The notes beneath the pieces are model-generated. The model saw nothing but the letters and a program-made list of their open reading frames with translations. It searched no databases and was not told the DNA's origin. This document shows positions 1 through 13,362 of a DNA stretch of 64,000 nucleotides, piece by piece. The position numbers and the translations under genes were made by a program. Position 1 is the first letter of the stretch. Each line of letters starts with the position of its first letter. The DNA comes from Ophiosphaerella korrae (Eukaryota > Ascomycota > Dothideomycetes > Pleosporales > Phaeosphaeriaceae), in contig JALNQF010000101.1 in NCBI GenBank assembly GCA_028456385.1, forward strand, positions 103,634 through 167,633. The letters are read 5' to 3'.

Positions 1-3000
1 AAATAATAATTAAGAATATAGTTATAGATATAATAATAATTAATAATAAATAAGATATAATATTAGGTATACTATAGTTATAGATAACTAACCTATGTAT
101 TAATTAAAGAATAGAAGAAATTAGTTACTATAGAATAAATATATTAAAAGCTAATATAAGTACTTATAAAGGAGAATTCTCTAAAAAATATAAGAAATAA
201 GAAAAATAGCTTATAGAGCTAAAAGACTACTTTCTAGAATACTAGCTATAGGACCTAGTAATAGAAATAAAAGAAAGAAAAAATATAAGATAGAGCCTAG
301 TTTATTAAAAAATAAAAGAAGAGTTAAAAATTAAATAAATATTTATTTAAAACGTAATAAAAAAGAGATAAATACAAGAATCTAAGTCTTTAATAGTATA
401 TAGACTTATCTTTATAAATAAAAAAGAGATAAGTAATAAGAGACTTTATATAGACTTTAGAAAAACTAATATAGTTATAAGTAAAAACTAATACCTTTTA
501 CTATAGATAGATATAATACAAGATAAATTATAAAAAGTAATAATCTTTATAAAATTAGATATCTAGAATACTTACTACTAGATTAGAATTAAAGAAGGTA
601 ATAAAAAAAAAATAGCGTTTTAAATATAATAAGGATTATATAAGTACTTTATTATACTCTTTAGATTAATAAATATACTAGCTATATTTTAAGAAAGAAT
701 TAATATAGTACTAAGAAAGTACTTAGATATATTTATATTTATATACTTAGATAATATCCTTATATTCTTAAAAATAGAAGAAGAATATATACAATATATA
801 TATAAAGTACTAAAGAAGCTAGCTAAAAGTAAATTATTTCTTAAAATAAAGAAATATAAGTTCTATATAAAAAAAATAGACTTTCTAAGATTTATTATAG
901 AACTAGAAAAGATTAAGATTAACCTAGAAAAGATTAAGTTAATTAATAAATAGCTAATACTAAAAAACTTAAAAGAAGTATAATAATTTTATAAGCTAGC
1001 TAACTTTTATAGAAAGTTAATAGTAAGATATTTTAAAGATATAAAACTAATAATAAGGCTTATAAAAAAAGATATACTATTTAAATAGACTAAAGAATAT
1101 AATAAAGTATTTAATAAAATTAAAAGAAAGTTTATAAAAAACCTAGTTATTAGAATATATAACCTAGACCTACTAGTAATAGTAAAAATAGACGTATCTA
1201 ACTTAGTCTATAGAATAGTACTAATATAAGAAGACCTAAGGACTAAATAAAAATACTTAGTTAAATACTTCTCTAAGAAAATAAAGCTAGTAGAGCTTAA
1301 CTACTTAATTTATAATAAAGAGATACTAGTAATCTATAAAGTATTTAAATAATAGAGAGTATACTTATAAAAAGTAAAATACTAGATAAAAGTCTATATA
1401 GACTATAAGAATCTTATAGGTTTTATAATAAATAAAGAACTATTATAATACTATATAAGATAGTAAGAATACTTATTAATATTTAACTTAGAAATTATAT
1501 ATATAAAGAGTAAAGATAACTAATTTATAGATACTCTTAGTAAAAGACTAGACTTAGAAGAAGAAGTAAGTACTACTAGTATAATTCTAGTTAAGAATAA
1601 AAAAAGATATTTAGTCCTAAATATACTTAAAATAGCTATAATACTTAAAAGAAAAAGTAGTAAGCTAGATAAATAGATTTAGAAGATAATATAAAAAGTA
1701 TTAGAAAAAAAAAAAAATTAGAGATCTAAAAAAGACTTATATAAACCTATAGAAGAATATATATCTTAAGGAAAATTTAAAAAGAATTTATATAATAATT
1801 CTATAAATTACTAGTATATAGTTACTAAGGTATTAATAAAATATTAAATAGACTACTATAAGACTACTATATCTTAAGAGTAAAATAATTAGTAATAGAA
1901 GTACTATAAAACTATATAGAATATTAAAAAAATAAATATAGTAGATATATACTATATAAAATACTATAACTAGTAGAAATACTAAAATAACTATAGAGAG
2001 TTATTATAATAGACTTTATTATAAAGCTACTTAAGTCTAAAGTCTTAATATTAAGAGTTAAGTATAATAGAATCCTAATACTAGTAAATAAACTTATAAA
2101 GTACTTATACTTTAGACTATATAAAAAGAAAAGTAAGATAGAAGTTACTATATATTAGGTTTTAGGAACTATAATTAGTTAATATAGACTACTAGATAAG
2201 ATTATTATAGATAGAGATATACGATTTATATTAAAACTATAGGGAATAATAATAGTATAATTAGAAATTAAATATATAAAATTTACTACGTACTACTTAT
2301 AAATAAATAGATAATTAGAATACATAAACTAAATAGTAGAATAGTATTTAAGATACTACCTTAACTATAATTAAAATAATTAGGTATAACTACTACTTAT
2401 AGTATAGTTAGTATATAATAGTATAAAGAATATAGTAATAGAAGTATTACTTTTCTTTATAAACTATAGATTTAAACCTAACGTATACTAGATACTAAGA
2501 AACTAGATATCTTAGTTTCTAAGAAGAGAAAACTTTACTAATAGACTTAAAGATATATATAATTAACTAAGATAAGACGTAGAATTCTTATATAATTATA
2601 TAGCTAAGTACTATAATAAGAAGTATAAAGAAGGACTTTAATTTAGAAAAAGAGAAAAAGTATAGTTAATATAAAAAAATATTAAAAGTAAATAACTAAG
2701 TTTAAAATTAGACTACGTTAAGATAAAACTATATAAAGTTAAAAAAGAAGTTATACTAGTTATATTTAAACTAAAGCTACTAAATAAGATAAAGATATAC
2801 TTAATATTGTATATAGCCTTACTAGAACAAGTACTATAGAATATAGAACTACTAGTATATAAAGTAGATACGTATAAAGAATAAGAAGACTAAGAAGTTA
2901 AAAAAATCTTATAGTACTAGTTCTAAAATAGAAAAAACTACTACTTAGTAGAATAGATAGGTATAGATAAAAAAAGATAACTATAGAAGAAAATATAGAA

Positions 3001-3699
3001 ACTAGAAGATAATCTTAATTACTTTAAGAAACTAGAAAAGTTTTAAAGTTAAAACCTTCTAGAGTACTTTATAGTAAACTAAGAAAATTAATATTACTAG
3101 TACTAAATAGAAAGGTATTAGGAATATCTAATATAATAAGAGCTAGAGTAGCCTAAACTATATCTTTAAGGTCTATCTTAGCCTCTAAAGTATAAGACTA
3201 TTTAGATAATTTAGTATTATTATAAGCTTTTATTTTATAAAGACGCTTAATATAAGAATAAAGATCTACTAGCTTATAAAGAGTTAGCTTATACTTAGCC
3301 TTAGCTTCTATAAGCTATAATAATAGTATCTCTTAAGCTTAGTTAATAGCTCGCCCTATATAACTTAGTAAGAAGAGACTATATAGAAATTAAGTACTTA
3401 TACTCTATAAGAGAAATACTAGATAGTATATACTTATACTAAATATTAGCTAGAATATACTTACTATAGTATTTACTATCCTTTAAAGATATAAGATAAG
3501 TAAGTTTTAACTAAGTATAATAAGCATAAAAAAATATTTTAACTTTATTATAAGTAATATAAGTAATAAAAAGAAGTTTATTATAGTTAGAATATAAAGA
3601 TATAGAGAATAATAAAGAATTAGAAATAAATAAAGAAACTAGACTTATAACTTTAGGCCTAAAGTAGAGAAATAAAAACTTACCTAGAGAAGAGAATAG
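1..3699 (+). mobile_element. Family-1 chromovirus (Ty3/gypsy), pol and 3' tail, RIP-inactivated, cut by window edge
   Basis: This is the internal region of a Ty3/gypsy element that enters the window inside the protease domain. Reading through TAA/TAG codons gives, in order: the protease end (ILG..WL...N..IN motif, 1-130), reverse transcriptase (about 380-1020), RNase H (about 1130-1570), integrase (about 1760-2500, with a readable MDFITKLPKS-like core start near 2010) and a chromodomain (about 2860-3060, YYLVE*IG motif). The RT metal-binding motif near 741-770 reads YLDN instead of YLDD, the change expected if RIP turned GAC into AAT. From 3080 to 3699 lies a tail without sense-strand coding that carries a conserved antisense frame. 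No ATG-initiated frame survives. The segment is mirrored by 4168-7867. Domain limits are approximate. Confidence 0.85.
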
Positions 3700-4143
3700 T
3701 ATTATAGCTATAATAAGAAAAAGCTAATTTAAACTAATTAGCCCCCTTATAGATAATAATAACGCGTATAACCTATAAAGTAATAAACTTAACTAAGAAG
3801 CTAACTATAATAGAGATATATAATAAATTTATAATTTATAATCTTAGTAAATATAAAGTATAAATTTATATACGTAAAAAATTTATAATTTACAATTTTA
3901 GTAAATATAAAGTATAAAGCCTACTAAAAAGTATAAGTATATAGTTAGTAGTAATATATATTATTAAGATAGTATTAGTAATTTAATCCTTTAACTATAG
4001 AGTACTAATATAAGATAGTTATAAAATATTTTCTATTATTTATAAGTTTATTATAGATCTCTATATAAACTTTACTATTACTTTATAATCTACTAGCTTC
4101 TTCTAAATAGGTACTTATAGTTAATAATAAGATACTTATTATA
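3700..4143 (+). repeat. LTR of family 1 (variant 1a), 3' LTR of the first element
   Basis: This 444-bp block begins TATTATAG (RIPped TGTTACGG) and ends TTATTATA (RIPped TGCA-type end). It matches, in opposite orientation, the LTRs at 10314-10756, 48456-48898 and 55020-55461. It directly follows the 3' tail of the element at 1-3699, as a 3' LTR should. It abuts a 24-bp remnant of an oppositely oriented LTR, which is unusual. Confidence 0.8.
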
Positions 4144-7100
4144 CTTTCTCTTGTTATAGCTATAATACTATTCTTCTCTCTAAGTAGGTTCTTATTTCTT
4201 TACTTTAGGCCTAAGGTTATTAGTCTAGTTTCTTTATTTATTTCTAATTCTTTATTATTCTTTATATCTTTCTATTCTAACTATAATAAACTTCTTTTTA
4301 TTACTTATATTACTTATAATAGAGTTAAAATATTTTTCTATACCTATTATACTTAGTTAAAACTTACTTATCTTATATCTTTAAAAGATAGTAAATACTA
4401 TAGTAAGTATATTCTAGCTAATATTTAGTATAAGTATATACTATCTAGTATTTCTCTTATAGAGTATAAGTACTTAATTTCTATATAGTCTCTTCTTACT
4501 AAATTATATAAGGTAAGCTATTAACTAAGCTTAAGAGATACTATTATTATAGCTTATAGAAGCTAAAGCTAAGTATAAGCTAACTCTTTATAAGCTAGTA
4601 GATCTTTATTCTTATATTAAGTATCTTTATAAGATAAAAGCTTATAATAATACTAAATTATCTAAATAGTTTTATACTTTAGAGGCTAAGATAGACTTTA
4701 AAGATATAGTTTAGGCTACTCTAGCTTTTATTATATTAGATATTCTTAATACTTTTCTATTTAGCGCTAGTAATATTAATTTTCTTAGTTTACTATAAAG
4801 TACTCTAGAAAGTTTTAACTTTAGAACTCTTCTAGTTTCTTAAAGTAATTAAAATTATCTTTTAGTTCTTATATTTTCTTTTATAGTTACTCTTTCTTAT
4901 CTATACTTATTTATTTTACTATATAGTAGTTCTTACTATTATAGAACTAGTATACTAAGATTTTTTTAACTTCTTATTCTTTTTATTTTCTATATATATC
5001 TACTTTATATACTAGTAGTTCTATACTTTATAGTACTTATTCTAGTAAAGCTATATAAAATATTAAGTATATCTTTATTTTATTTAGTAGCTTTAATTTA
5101 AATATAACTAGTATAACTTTTTTTTAATTTTATATAGTTGTATTTTAATATAGTCTAACTTTAAACTTAGTTATTTACTCTTAATATTCTTTTATACTAA
5201 CTATACTTTTTCTCTTTTTTTAAATTAGAGTCTTTCTTTATACTTTCTATTATAGTATTTTACTATATAATTATATAAGAATTTTATATCTTATCTTAGT
5301 TAATTATATATATCTTTAAGTCTATTAGTAAGGTTTTTTCTTCTTAAAGACTAAAACGTCTAGTTCTTTAGTATCTAGTATATATTAGGTTTAAATCTAT
5401 AGTTTATAAAGAAGAGTAATACTTTTATTACTATATTCTTTACGCTATTATATACTAACTATACTATAGGTAATAACTATACCTAATTATTTTAGTTATA
5501 GTTAAGGTAGTATCTTAAATACTATTCTACTCTTTAGTTTATTTATTCTAATTATCTATTTATTTATAGGTAGTACGTAGTAGATATTATATATTTAATT
5601 TCTAATTACACTATTATTATTCTTTATAGTTTTAATATAAATTATATATCTTTATCTATAATAATCTTATCTAGTAGTCTATATTAACTAATTATAGTTT
5701 CTAAGACTTAATATATAGTAACTTCTATCTTACTTTTCTTTTTATATAGTCTAAAGTATAAGTACTTTATAAGTTTATTTATTATTATTAAGATTCTATT
5801 ATACTTAACTCCTAATATTAGGTCTTTAGACTTAAGTAGCTTTATAATAAAGTCTATTATAATAACTTTTTATAGTTATTTTAGTACTTCTACTAGTTAT
5901 AGTATTCTATATAGTATATATTTATTATATTTATTTCTCTAATATTCTATATAGTTTTATAGTACTTCTATTACTAATTATCTTACTCTTAAAATATAGT
6001 AGTCTTATAGTAGTCTATCTAATATTTTATTAATACCTTAGTAACTATATACTAGTAATTTATAGAATTATTATATAAATTCTCTTTAAATTTTCTTTAA
6101 AATATATATTCTTTTATAAGTTTATATAAGTCTTTCTTAGATTTCTAATTTCTTTATTTTTTTAAATACTTCTTATATTATTTTCTAAATCTATTTATCT
6201 AGCTTACTACTTTTTCTTTTAAGTATTATAGCTATTTTAGGTATATTTAGAACTAAATATCTTTCTTTATTTTTAACTAGAACTATACTAGTAGTACTTA
6301 TTTCTTCTTATAAGTCTAGTCTTCTACTAAAAGTATTTATAAATTAGTTATCTTTACTCTTTATATATATAATTTCTAAGTTAAATATTAATAGGTATTC
6401 TTACTATCTTATATAGTATTATAATAGTTCTTTATTTATTATAAAACTTATAAGATTCTTATAGTCTATATAGACTTTTATCTAGTATTTTACTCTTTAT
6501 AAGTATACTCTCTATTATTTAAATACTTTATAGATTACTAGTATCTCTTTATTATAAATTAGGTAGTTAAGCTCTATAGGCTTTATTTTCTTAGAAAAGT
6601 ATTTAACTAAGTATTTTTTTTTAGTCTTTAAGTCTTCTTATATTAGTACTATTCTATAGACTAAGTTAGATACGTCTATTTTTACTATTACTAGTAGGTC
6701 TAGGTTATATATTCTAATAACTAGGTTTTTTATAAACTTTCTCTTAATTTTATTAAATACTTTATTATATTCTTTTATCTATTTAAATAGTATATCTTTC
6801 TTTATAAGCTTTGTTATTAGTTTTATATTTTTAGAATATCTTACTATTAACTTTCTATAAAAGTTAGCTAGCTTATAAAATTATTATACTTCTTTTAGGT
6901 TTTTTAGTGTTAGCTATTTATTAATTAACTTAATCTTTTCTAAGTTAATCTTAATCTTTCCTAGTTCTATAATAAACTCTAGGAAATCTATTTTCTTTAT
7001 ATAGAACTCGTATTTTCTTATCTTAAGAAATATTTTAGCTTCTACTAGTTTTTCTAGTACTTTATATATATATTATATATATTCTTCTTCTATTTCTAAG

Positions 7101-10100
7101 AATATAAGGATATTATCTAAGTATATAAATATAAATATATCTAAGTACTCTCTTAGTACTATATTAATTCTTTCCTAAAATTTAGCTAGTATATTTGTTA
7201 ATCTAAAGAGTATAACTAGGTACTTATATAGTCTCTACTATATTCTAAATACTATTTTCTATTTATTACTTTCTTTAATTCTAATTTAGTAGTAAGTATT
7301 CTAGATATCTAATTTTATAAAAATTATTACTTTTTATAATTTATCTTATATTATATCTATCTATAGTAAAGAGTATTAGTTTTTATTTATAACTATGTTA
7401 GTTTTTCTAAAATCTATATAAAGTCTCTTATTACTTATCTCTTTCTTATCTATAAAGATAAGTCTATATACTATTAAAGACTTAGATTCTTGTATTTATC
7501 TTTTTTTTATTATATTTTAAATAAATATTTATTTAATTTTTAACTTTTCTTTTATTTTTTAATAAACTAAGCTCTATCTTATATTTTTTTCTTCTTTTAT
7601 TTCTATTACTAAGTCCTATAACTAGTATTCTAGAAAGTAGTCTTTTAGCTCTATAAGCTATTTTTCTTATTTCTTGTTATTCTTTAGAGAATTCTCTTTT
7701 ATAGGTACTTATATTAGCTTTTAATATATCTATTCTATAGTAGCTAATTTTTCCTATTCTTTAATTAATATATAGGTTAGTTATTTATAACTATAGTATT
7801 TCTAATATTATATTTTATTTATTATTAATTATTATTATATCTATAACTATATTCTTAATTATTATCTCTTTTAGTTCTAATATAGAGAGAACTATTTTAA
7901 ATCTAATAAGTTTTTAGAATAGTTTTCTTTTAATTATACTTAGTTATTAAGAGTATTTCTTTATTATATACTTTACTCTTTATTTTTTTATAAACTTCTT
8001 TAATATAAAGTTTTTTATAGCTTTACTATTAATTATTAGTTATACTTTCTTTTTTTAGTATATACCTATTTTTATAATATATAAGCCTTTTATACTTTCT
8101 AGCTTATTTTACTTTACTTTTTTATAAATTATCTATCTTTCTAAAGCTATAGCTCTACTTTAAGTTTATATTCTTTATATTTTAGATATTTATTATTTAT
8201 ATATTTATACTATAGTCTTCCTTAGACGTATTTCTTTATTAGTTTAGGTCTAGGCCTTACTACTACGTTTTTATTTTCTAGGATTATTTTTTATCTCTAG
8301 ATATTTTTTACTAGAATTACTCTTATATAATTATAGCCTCTTCTTCTTATAAGCTATATATTATTTTTTACTTTAGAGTTTTTATATATAATATAATTTT
8401 TATCTAGGTATAATATTTATAATACTTTAAAGTATACTAGATATTTTAGATCTATTATTTTATTATCTTCTTCTTAGTATTTGTTTTTTTTACGTATATT
8501 TATTATTAGGATATAGTATACTACTAGTACTCTAAGTATATAGGCTTTATTAATCTATTATATTTTTCTTATAAAGTATTACTATTCTCTCTATATAAGT
8601 ATTCTTTTTACTATAACTATATATTACTTTATCTATTCTTAAAATAGTATAAACTTTATTTCTTTAAGATTACGTTTTTTCTAGTTTTTATATACTTCTT
8701 CTATACTTATAACTATTAAGTATATTTAAATAAATCTCTATTCTTTATTTTATTCTTTTATATCTATTATTATATAGCTATTATAGCTATATATTATTAG
8801 CTAAGTATATTCTATTCTTTTTATACTAACTTATTTCTTACTTTTTTATAGTTCTTTAGAAGTAGTTATAGTAGTCTCTTTATTTAGTACTAGTCTTTTA
8901 GCTTAGATTAATAGTACTAAAGGCTTTTCTCTTTTTAAATCTTCTATTAGTAGGCTTATTACTTAGGCTATTTCTTCTAACTAAGCTTTTATTCTCTTTT
9001 CTTTTATTATAGCTACTCTATATCTCTATTTTTATAAGAACTATACTACTCTCTATTTACTAAAAAGAAATATATAGTAGTTATTATTATAATAAAAGGT
9101 TTAATAGAGTATTATATATTATATTTTTTTACTCTTAGCTACTTTTTTTTAAAGTTTAGCTTATACTTATAGTGCTTTTTTCTTCTTTTTAGTTATTTTT
9201 AACTAAGTTTCTTTCTTTAGATTCTTACTTCTATAGTCTTTTATAAAGTATCTTAGTTTTCTATATTTATAGTATACTATATTTTTCTTTAACTTTAATT
9301 AGTAGTCTTTTATATAGTAGCCTTTCTTACTATAATTAAAGTATATAAAGTCTTTATTTTTCTTCTTTTTTTTCTTCTTATTAGTATTAAAGACTATAAA
9401 GTCTCTTTTATTATAGTTCTAAGTATAACCTCTATATTTATTTTTCTTCTATTCTTAAAGATTATTATTAATTTATATTACTTATTACTTTAAAGCTTTA
9501 AGTATTTATAGTTTTTCTATATAGATTATCTTGTATTAAATTTTTAAGTTTAGTTCTTATTTAAATTATAATATTAATACTAACTTATTTTATTTAGTAT
9601 TCTATAATAGTTATTTAAACTATAATATATACTTAGGAATACTCTAATTCTATATAAGCTTTTCTAGCTATTCTTTAGCTTATTAGGTAATATCTATATC
9701 TCTAAATACTACTTTTATTTATTTAGTAAAGTATTTATAACTTCTAAAAATAGCTTTAGTTTTATCTTTTTATATTATTAGAGTATATATTATATAATCT
9801 ATCTAGTAAGGTTTATACTATCTTATTACGTCTTCTTTAAGGTATAGTCTAATATATATTACTTTCTTTTCTTCTATATTAAAGTATAGTACTTATATAT
9901 CTATCTAGAGTTATACTAATATAATAAAAGGTCTTAGTTTTTCTCTTATTCTATTAAACTTCTTAAGAATAAGTATTTTAGGTAGTTTCTTTATTATACT
10001 TATCTCTAAGCGTTATATAATTAACTCTATTTAATTTTAGCCTTTAATAATAGCCTTAATCTATACCTTGTTTTATTTTATATAATCTTAAAGCTCTTTA

Positions 10101-10756
10101 TTTTATATTTCTAAGGCGTTAATTACTATCTTTATATCTTCTTTATCTAAAATTAGGTTATTAATTTAGTCTTTAATTATTTCCTATATAGTACTATTAG
10201 ACTTATAACTACTTCTAGGAGCTTTACTTATTTTAGTTAAACTTTCTACTATTGTATTAGCTAGACTATATATTACTTACGCTTTACTTCTTATAATAAC
10301 TAAATTAGTAAAGTATAATAGGCCTCCTATTATTAACTATAAGTACTTATCTAAGGAGAGTTAGTAGATTATAAAGTAATAGTAAAGCTTGTATAGAGAT
10401 CTATAATAAACTATAAATAATAGAAGATATTTTATAACTATCTTGTATTAGCGTTCTATAGTTAAAAGATTAAATTACTAATAATATCCTAATAATATAT
10501 ATTACTACTAACTATATACTTATACTTTTTAGCTAGCTTTATACTTTGTATTTACTAAGATTATAAATTATAAACTTATTACGTGTACGAATTTATACTT
10601 TATATTTACTAAGATTATAAATTATAAATTTATTACGTATCTTTATTATAGTTAGCTTTCTAGTTAAGTTTATTACTCTATAGGTTGTGTACGTTATTAT
10701 TATCTATAAAGAGGCTAATTAGTTTAAATTAGCTTTCTCTTATTATAGCTATAATA
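4144..10756 (-). mobile_element. Family-1 chromovirus, minus strand, 3' LTR reduced to 24 bp
   Basis: Read on the minus strand from 10756 down: 5' LTR (10314-10756), gag with zinc knuckles (about 9230-9350), protease (about 7740-7870), reverse transcriptase (about 6850-7490), RNase H (about 6300-6740), integrase (about 5370-6100), chromodomain (about 4810-5000), an antisense-frame tail (4168-4800), and only the first 24 nt of a 3' LTR (4144-4167). The knuckle cysteines read as tyrosine (TGT/TGC to TAT/TAC). Frames are broken throughout by TAA/TAG. The 5 bp next to its 5' LTR are AGTAT (10757-10761), at a point where family-2 sequence resumes, so the element inserted into a family-2 copy. Its matching left flank is not visible. 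Confidence 0.8.
10314..10756 (-). repeat. 5' LTR of the minus-strand family-1 element
   Basis: This 443-bp LTR has RIPped TG...CA ends and aligns along its length with 48456-48898 and 55020-55461, including two copies of an internal tandem unit around 10530-10640. It borders gag-side internal sequence to the left and family-2 sequence to the right. Confidence 0.8.
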
Positions 10757-12678
10757 AGTATTACTTAAAAGTCTTTTAATAGAACTTATAAAAAGTTTTA
10801 TAAAAAAGTTAATAATAATAAAAAACTTTTTACTATTATTATTACTTATTTATTATATATTAAGAAAATATTAAAATTTACTAAAAAGTATACTTATTAT
10901 AAAGTCTTATACTTAGTATTAGAATTAGAATAAAAAAGTAATAAAGTTTTAGTATAAGTTCTTAACTATTTTATTACTTCTATTAATATTACTTTCTTTT
11001 TTTCTATCTAGTCTACTATTAGCTTATTAGATAAATTTATTATAACTAAAAGAACTTTATAAGCTTTATATAGTTAAGCTTATTATAAAACTTTTTACTA
11101 CTAATATATTTATTATATCTTAGCTATAGCTTTATATATTCTATATATACTAGTATATAATACTTATTTTTTACTTTTTTAAGTATCTACTAATAATTCT
11201 ATAAGTTAGCTTTAAGTTCTTATATATTTTTACTTACTAAGTAGCTTTTCTATTTTACTAGCTACTTTTAAAAAAACTATATACTTTAGAAAGTATTATA
11301 TTTTATTTCTTAATATCTTTATAGGTTTTTAACTTTAAACTTATTATTTTCTTCTTTTTAATATAAGAATTATTACTATACTAGTATTTTCTACTTAGCT
11401 AGTTCTAGTAAGCTTATATAGAACTTAAAGTATACTTTAGTATTTTTAAGTAGTTTTAATATTTTTATAACTAGCTTATTATCTTTTTTAACAAAAAATA
11501 GTTTAACTTTAATATAGTCTAGCCTTTTACTAAGTTACTTTATCTATAGATTCTTTATATAAAGTACTATTTTTTAATTTTTATTAATATATAAAATACT
11601 TTATTTCTAAGCTTTTTCTAGTTTCTATTTTATCTTATTATAAAGTTCTTATATATCTTTAACTCTAACTAATACTACTTTTATTTTAAGTCCTAGTAGT
11701 ATTCTCTTAAATAAATTAAGGTATATTCTATAGTTTATAAAATTTAGTATTTTACTTATTACTTCTAAGTACTTATTATTATATACTAATTATACTATTA
11801 GTAATCTATATATTCTTTAACAAACTACGTTACTTTTTCTTTTATTTTACTAAATCTATAGTTTTTCTTAATTAGCTCTATAGTTTATATAATCTTTTAG
11901 TACTTATATACTAAGTTATTATAGTATTATTATATAATTACTTTTTATAATTCTTTTAGAACTTTATTTTTAATTTTAACTAAGTTATTAATTTTTTATT
12001 CTTTTACTAGTTATATATTTAGTATTAAGTATCTTTATCTATTATCTTATAGTATAGCTTCTTTTACTACTTACTTTTTTTTTATAATATTATATTTTTA
12101 GCTAAGCGTATCTACTTAGCTTTTTATCTTACTTAATATATACTAAATTTTAAATTTATACTATTTTAGTAGCTCTAACTATTATATATACTTATTTTTT
12201 AACTTTTTCCTTTTTATAAAGTATATTAAGTTCTTATAATCTATCCTTATAATTACTTTTAGTATATACTCTGTAATATTTAAGTATATTTACTATTATA
12301 AGTAGCTCTTTATTATATATATTATATCTTACTTTTTATTCTATAAACTTCTCTATATAGTATATAATTAGATACTACTTTTCTTTATACTTTTATAGTA
12401 CTATTACTTTATAATCTAAATTAAATATATTAGTTTTAATAACTAAAGTTTTATTACTATAAAATTACTTTAGAACTAGTAGTATAATATAAGCTTACTT
12501 AATTTCTTTATAAGCTTATTTTTACTTTACTCTTTATTTCTATATTATATCTTTTTTTTATAAGCTTTATAAGTAGTAGTACTTTTTTAAAAAAAATTTT
12601 ATAAAGTATTAGTTAAAGTTAATAAATTCTAGAAATAATTATATATCTTTAACTATTTAAAGTTCTTTTTATTCTTCT
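10757..12678 (-). mobile_element. Family-2 chromovirus fragment with integrase deletion
   Basis: This segment matches the full family-2 copy from about 18837 to 21270 but is shorter. It covers the 3' tail, the chromodomain (about 11190-11290), parts of integrase and RNase H. Near 11803 it jumps across roughly 480 bp that are present in the full copy, so the integrase core is missing. Both ends are cut, on the left by the family-1 LTR and on the right by the LTR piece at 12679. It is RIPped, with no open frame. Confidence 0.7.
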
Positions 12679-12917
12679 TATTATAGTAGTAATAAGAGAA
12701 AACTCTATAGATCTAATTAGCTTTATAGTAGAAGATAATAACGTATATAACTTATAAGAAAATAAGCTTAATTAGAAGACTAACTATAATAGAAATATAT
12801 AATAAATTTATAACTTTATAGTCTTAGTAAATATAAAGCTATAAAGCTAGCTTTATAACTTTATAAAATCTAAAATAATAAAGTAATAAAGTACTAAGAA
12901 AACGATAAGTATATAGT
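12679..12917 (+). repeat. Partial family-1 LTR (5' part), plus orientation
   Basis: It starts TATTATAG like other family-1 LTRs and runs 239 bp to an abrupt switch into a minus-oriented LTR at 12918. The 3' half of this LTR is missing. It sits back to back with the next LTR, an inverted junction that resembles those at 4143/4144 and 55461/55462. Confidence 0.65.
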
Positions 12918-13362
12918 TATAATAAAGTTACTAGAGTTAACTCCTAATAACTTATTAGAGTATTAGTAGATTAAAAAGTAATAATAAAAGCTTATATAGT
13001 AATTAAGTAATAACTATAAATAATAGTTAATTTATATATATAATATTAAGTATTACTATTTTAAGTTAGAGATTAGATTACTAATACTATTTTAATAATA
13101 TATATTATTACTAACTATATACTTATAGTATTAGAATAGCTTTATAACTTTATATTTACTAAGATTATAAATTTATAAATTTATTATATATTAGCTTTAT
13201 AACTTTATATTTACTAAAATTATAAATTTATAAATTTATTATATATTATAGTTATAGTTAGCTTCTTAATTAGGTATATCTACCTAAAGGTTATATACGT
13301 TATTATTATCTATTATTAGGCTAATTAGTTCTATCTAGCGTTCTCTTATTATAGCTATAATA
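12918..13362 (-). repeat. 3' LTR of the outer minus-strand family-1 element
   Basis: This is a 445-bp LTR with TATAATAAAG and GCTATAATA ends. It pairs with the truncated copy at 42568-42773; both share a middle segment not seen in variant 1a, with poly-AT stretches near 13020-13060. Antisense-tail and chromodomain sequence of the same element follow to the right. Confidence 0.75.

Larger units (their letters stand above)
1..7867. repeat. Giant inverted repeat (two family-1 elements tail to tail)
   Basis: Bases 1-3699 and 4168-7867 are reverse complements of one another, with position x pairing close to position 7867-x. The protease stretch at the left window edge reappears inverted just before 7867. 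The arms are separated by one LTR (3700-4143) and a 24-bp LTR remnant. Both arms are RIPped but not identically, so they have diverged since the structure formed. The arms may be longer than seen because the left arm runs off the window. Confidence 0.8.
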
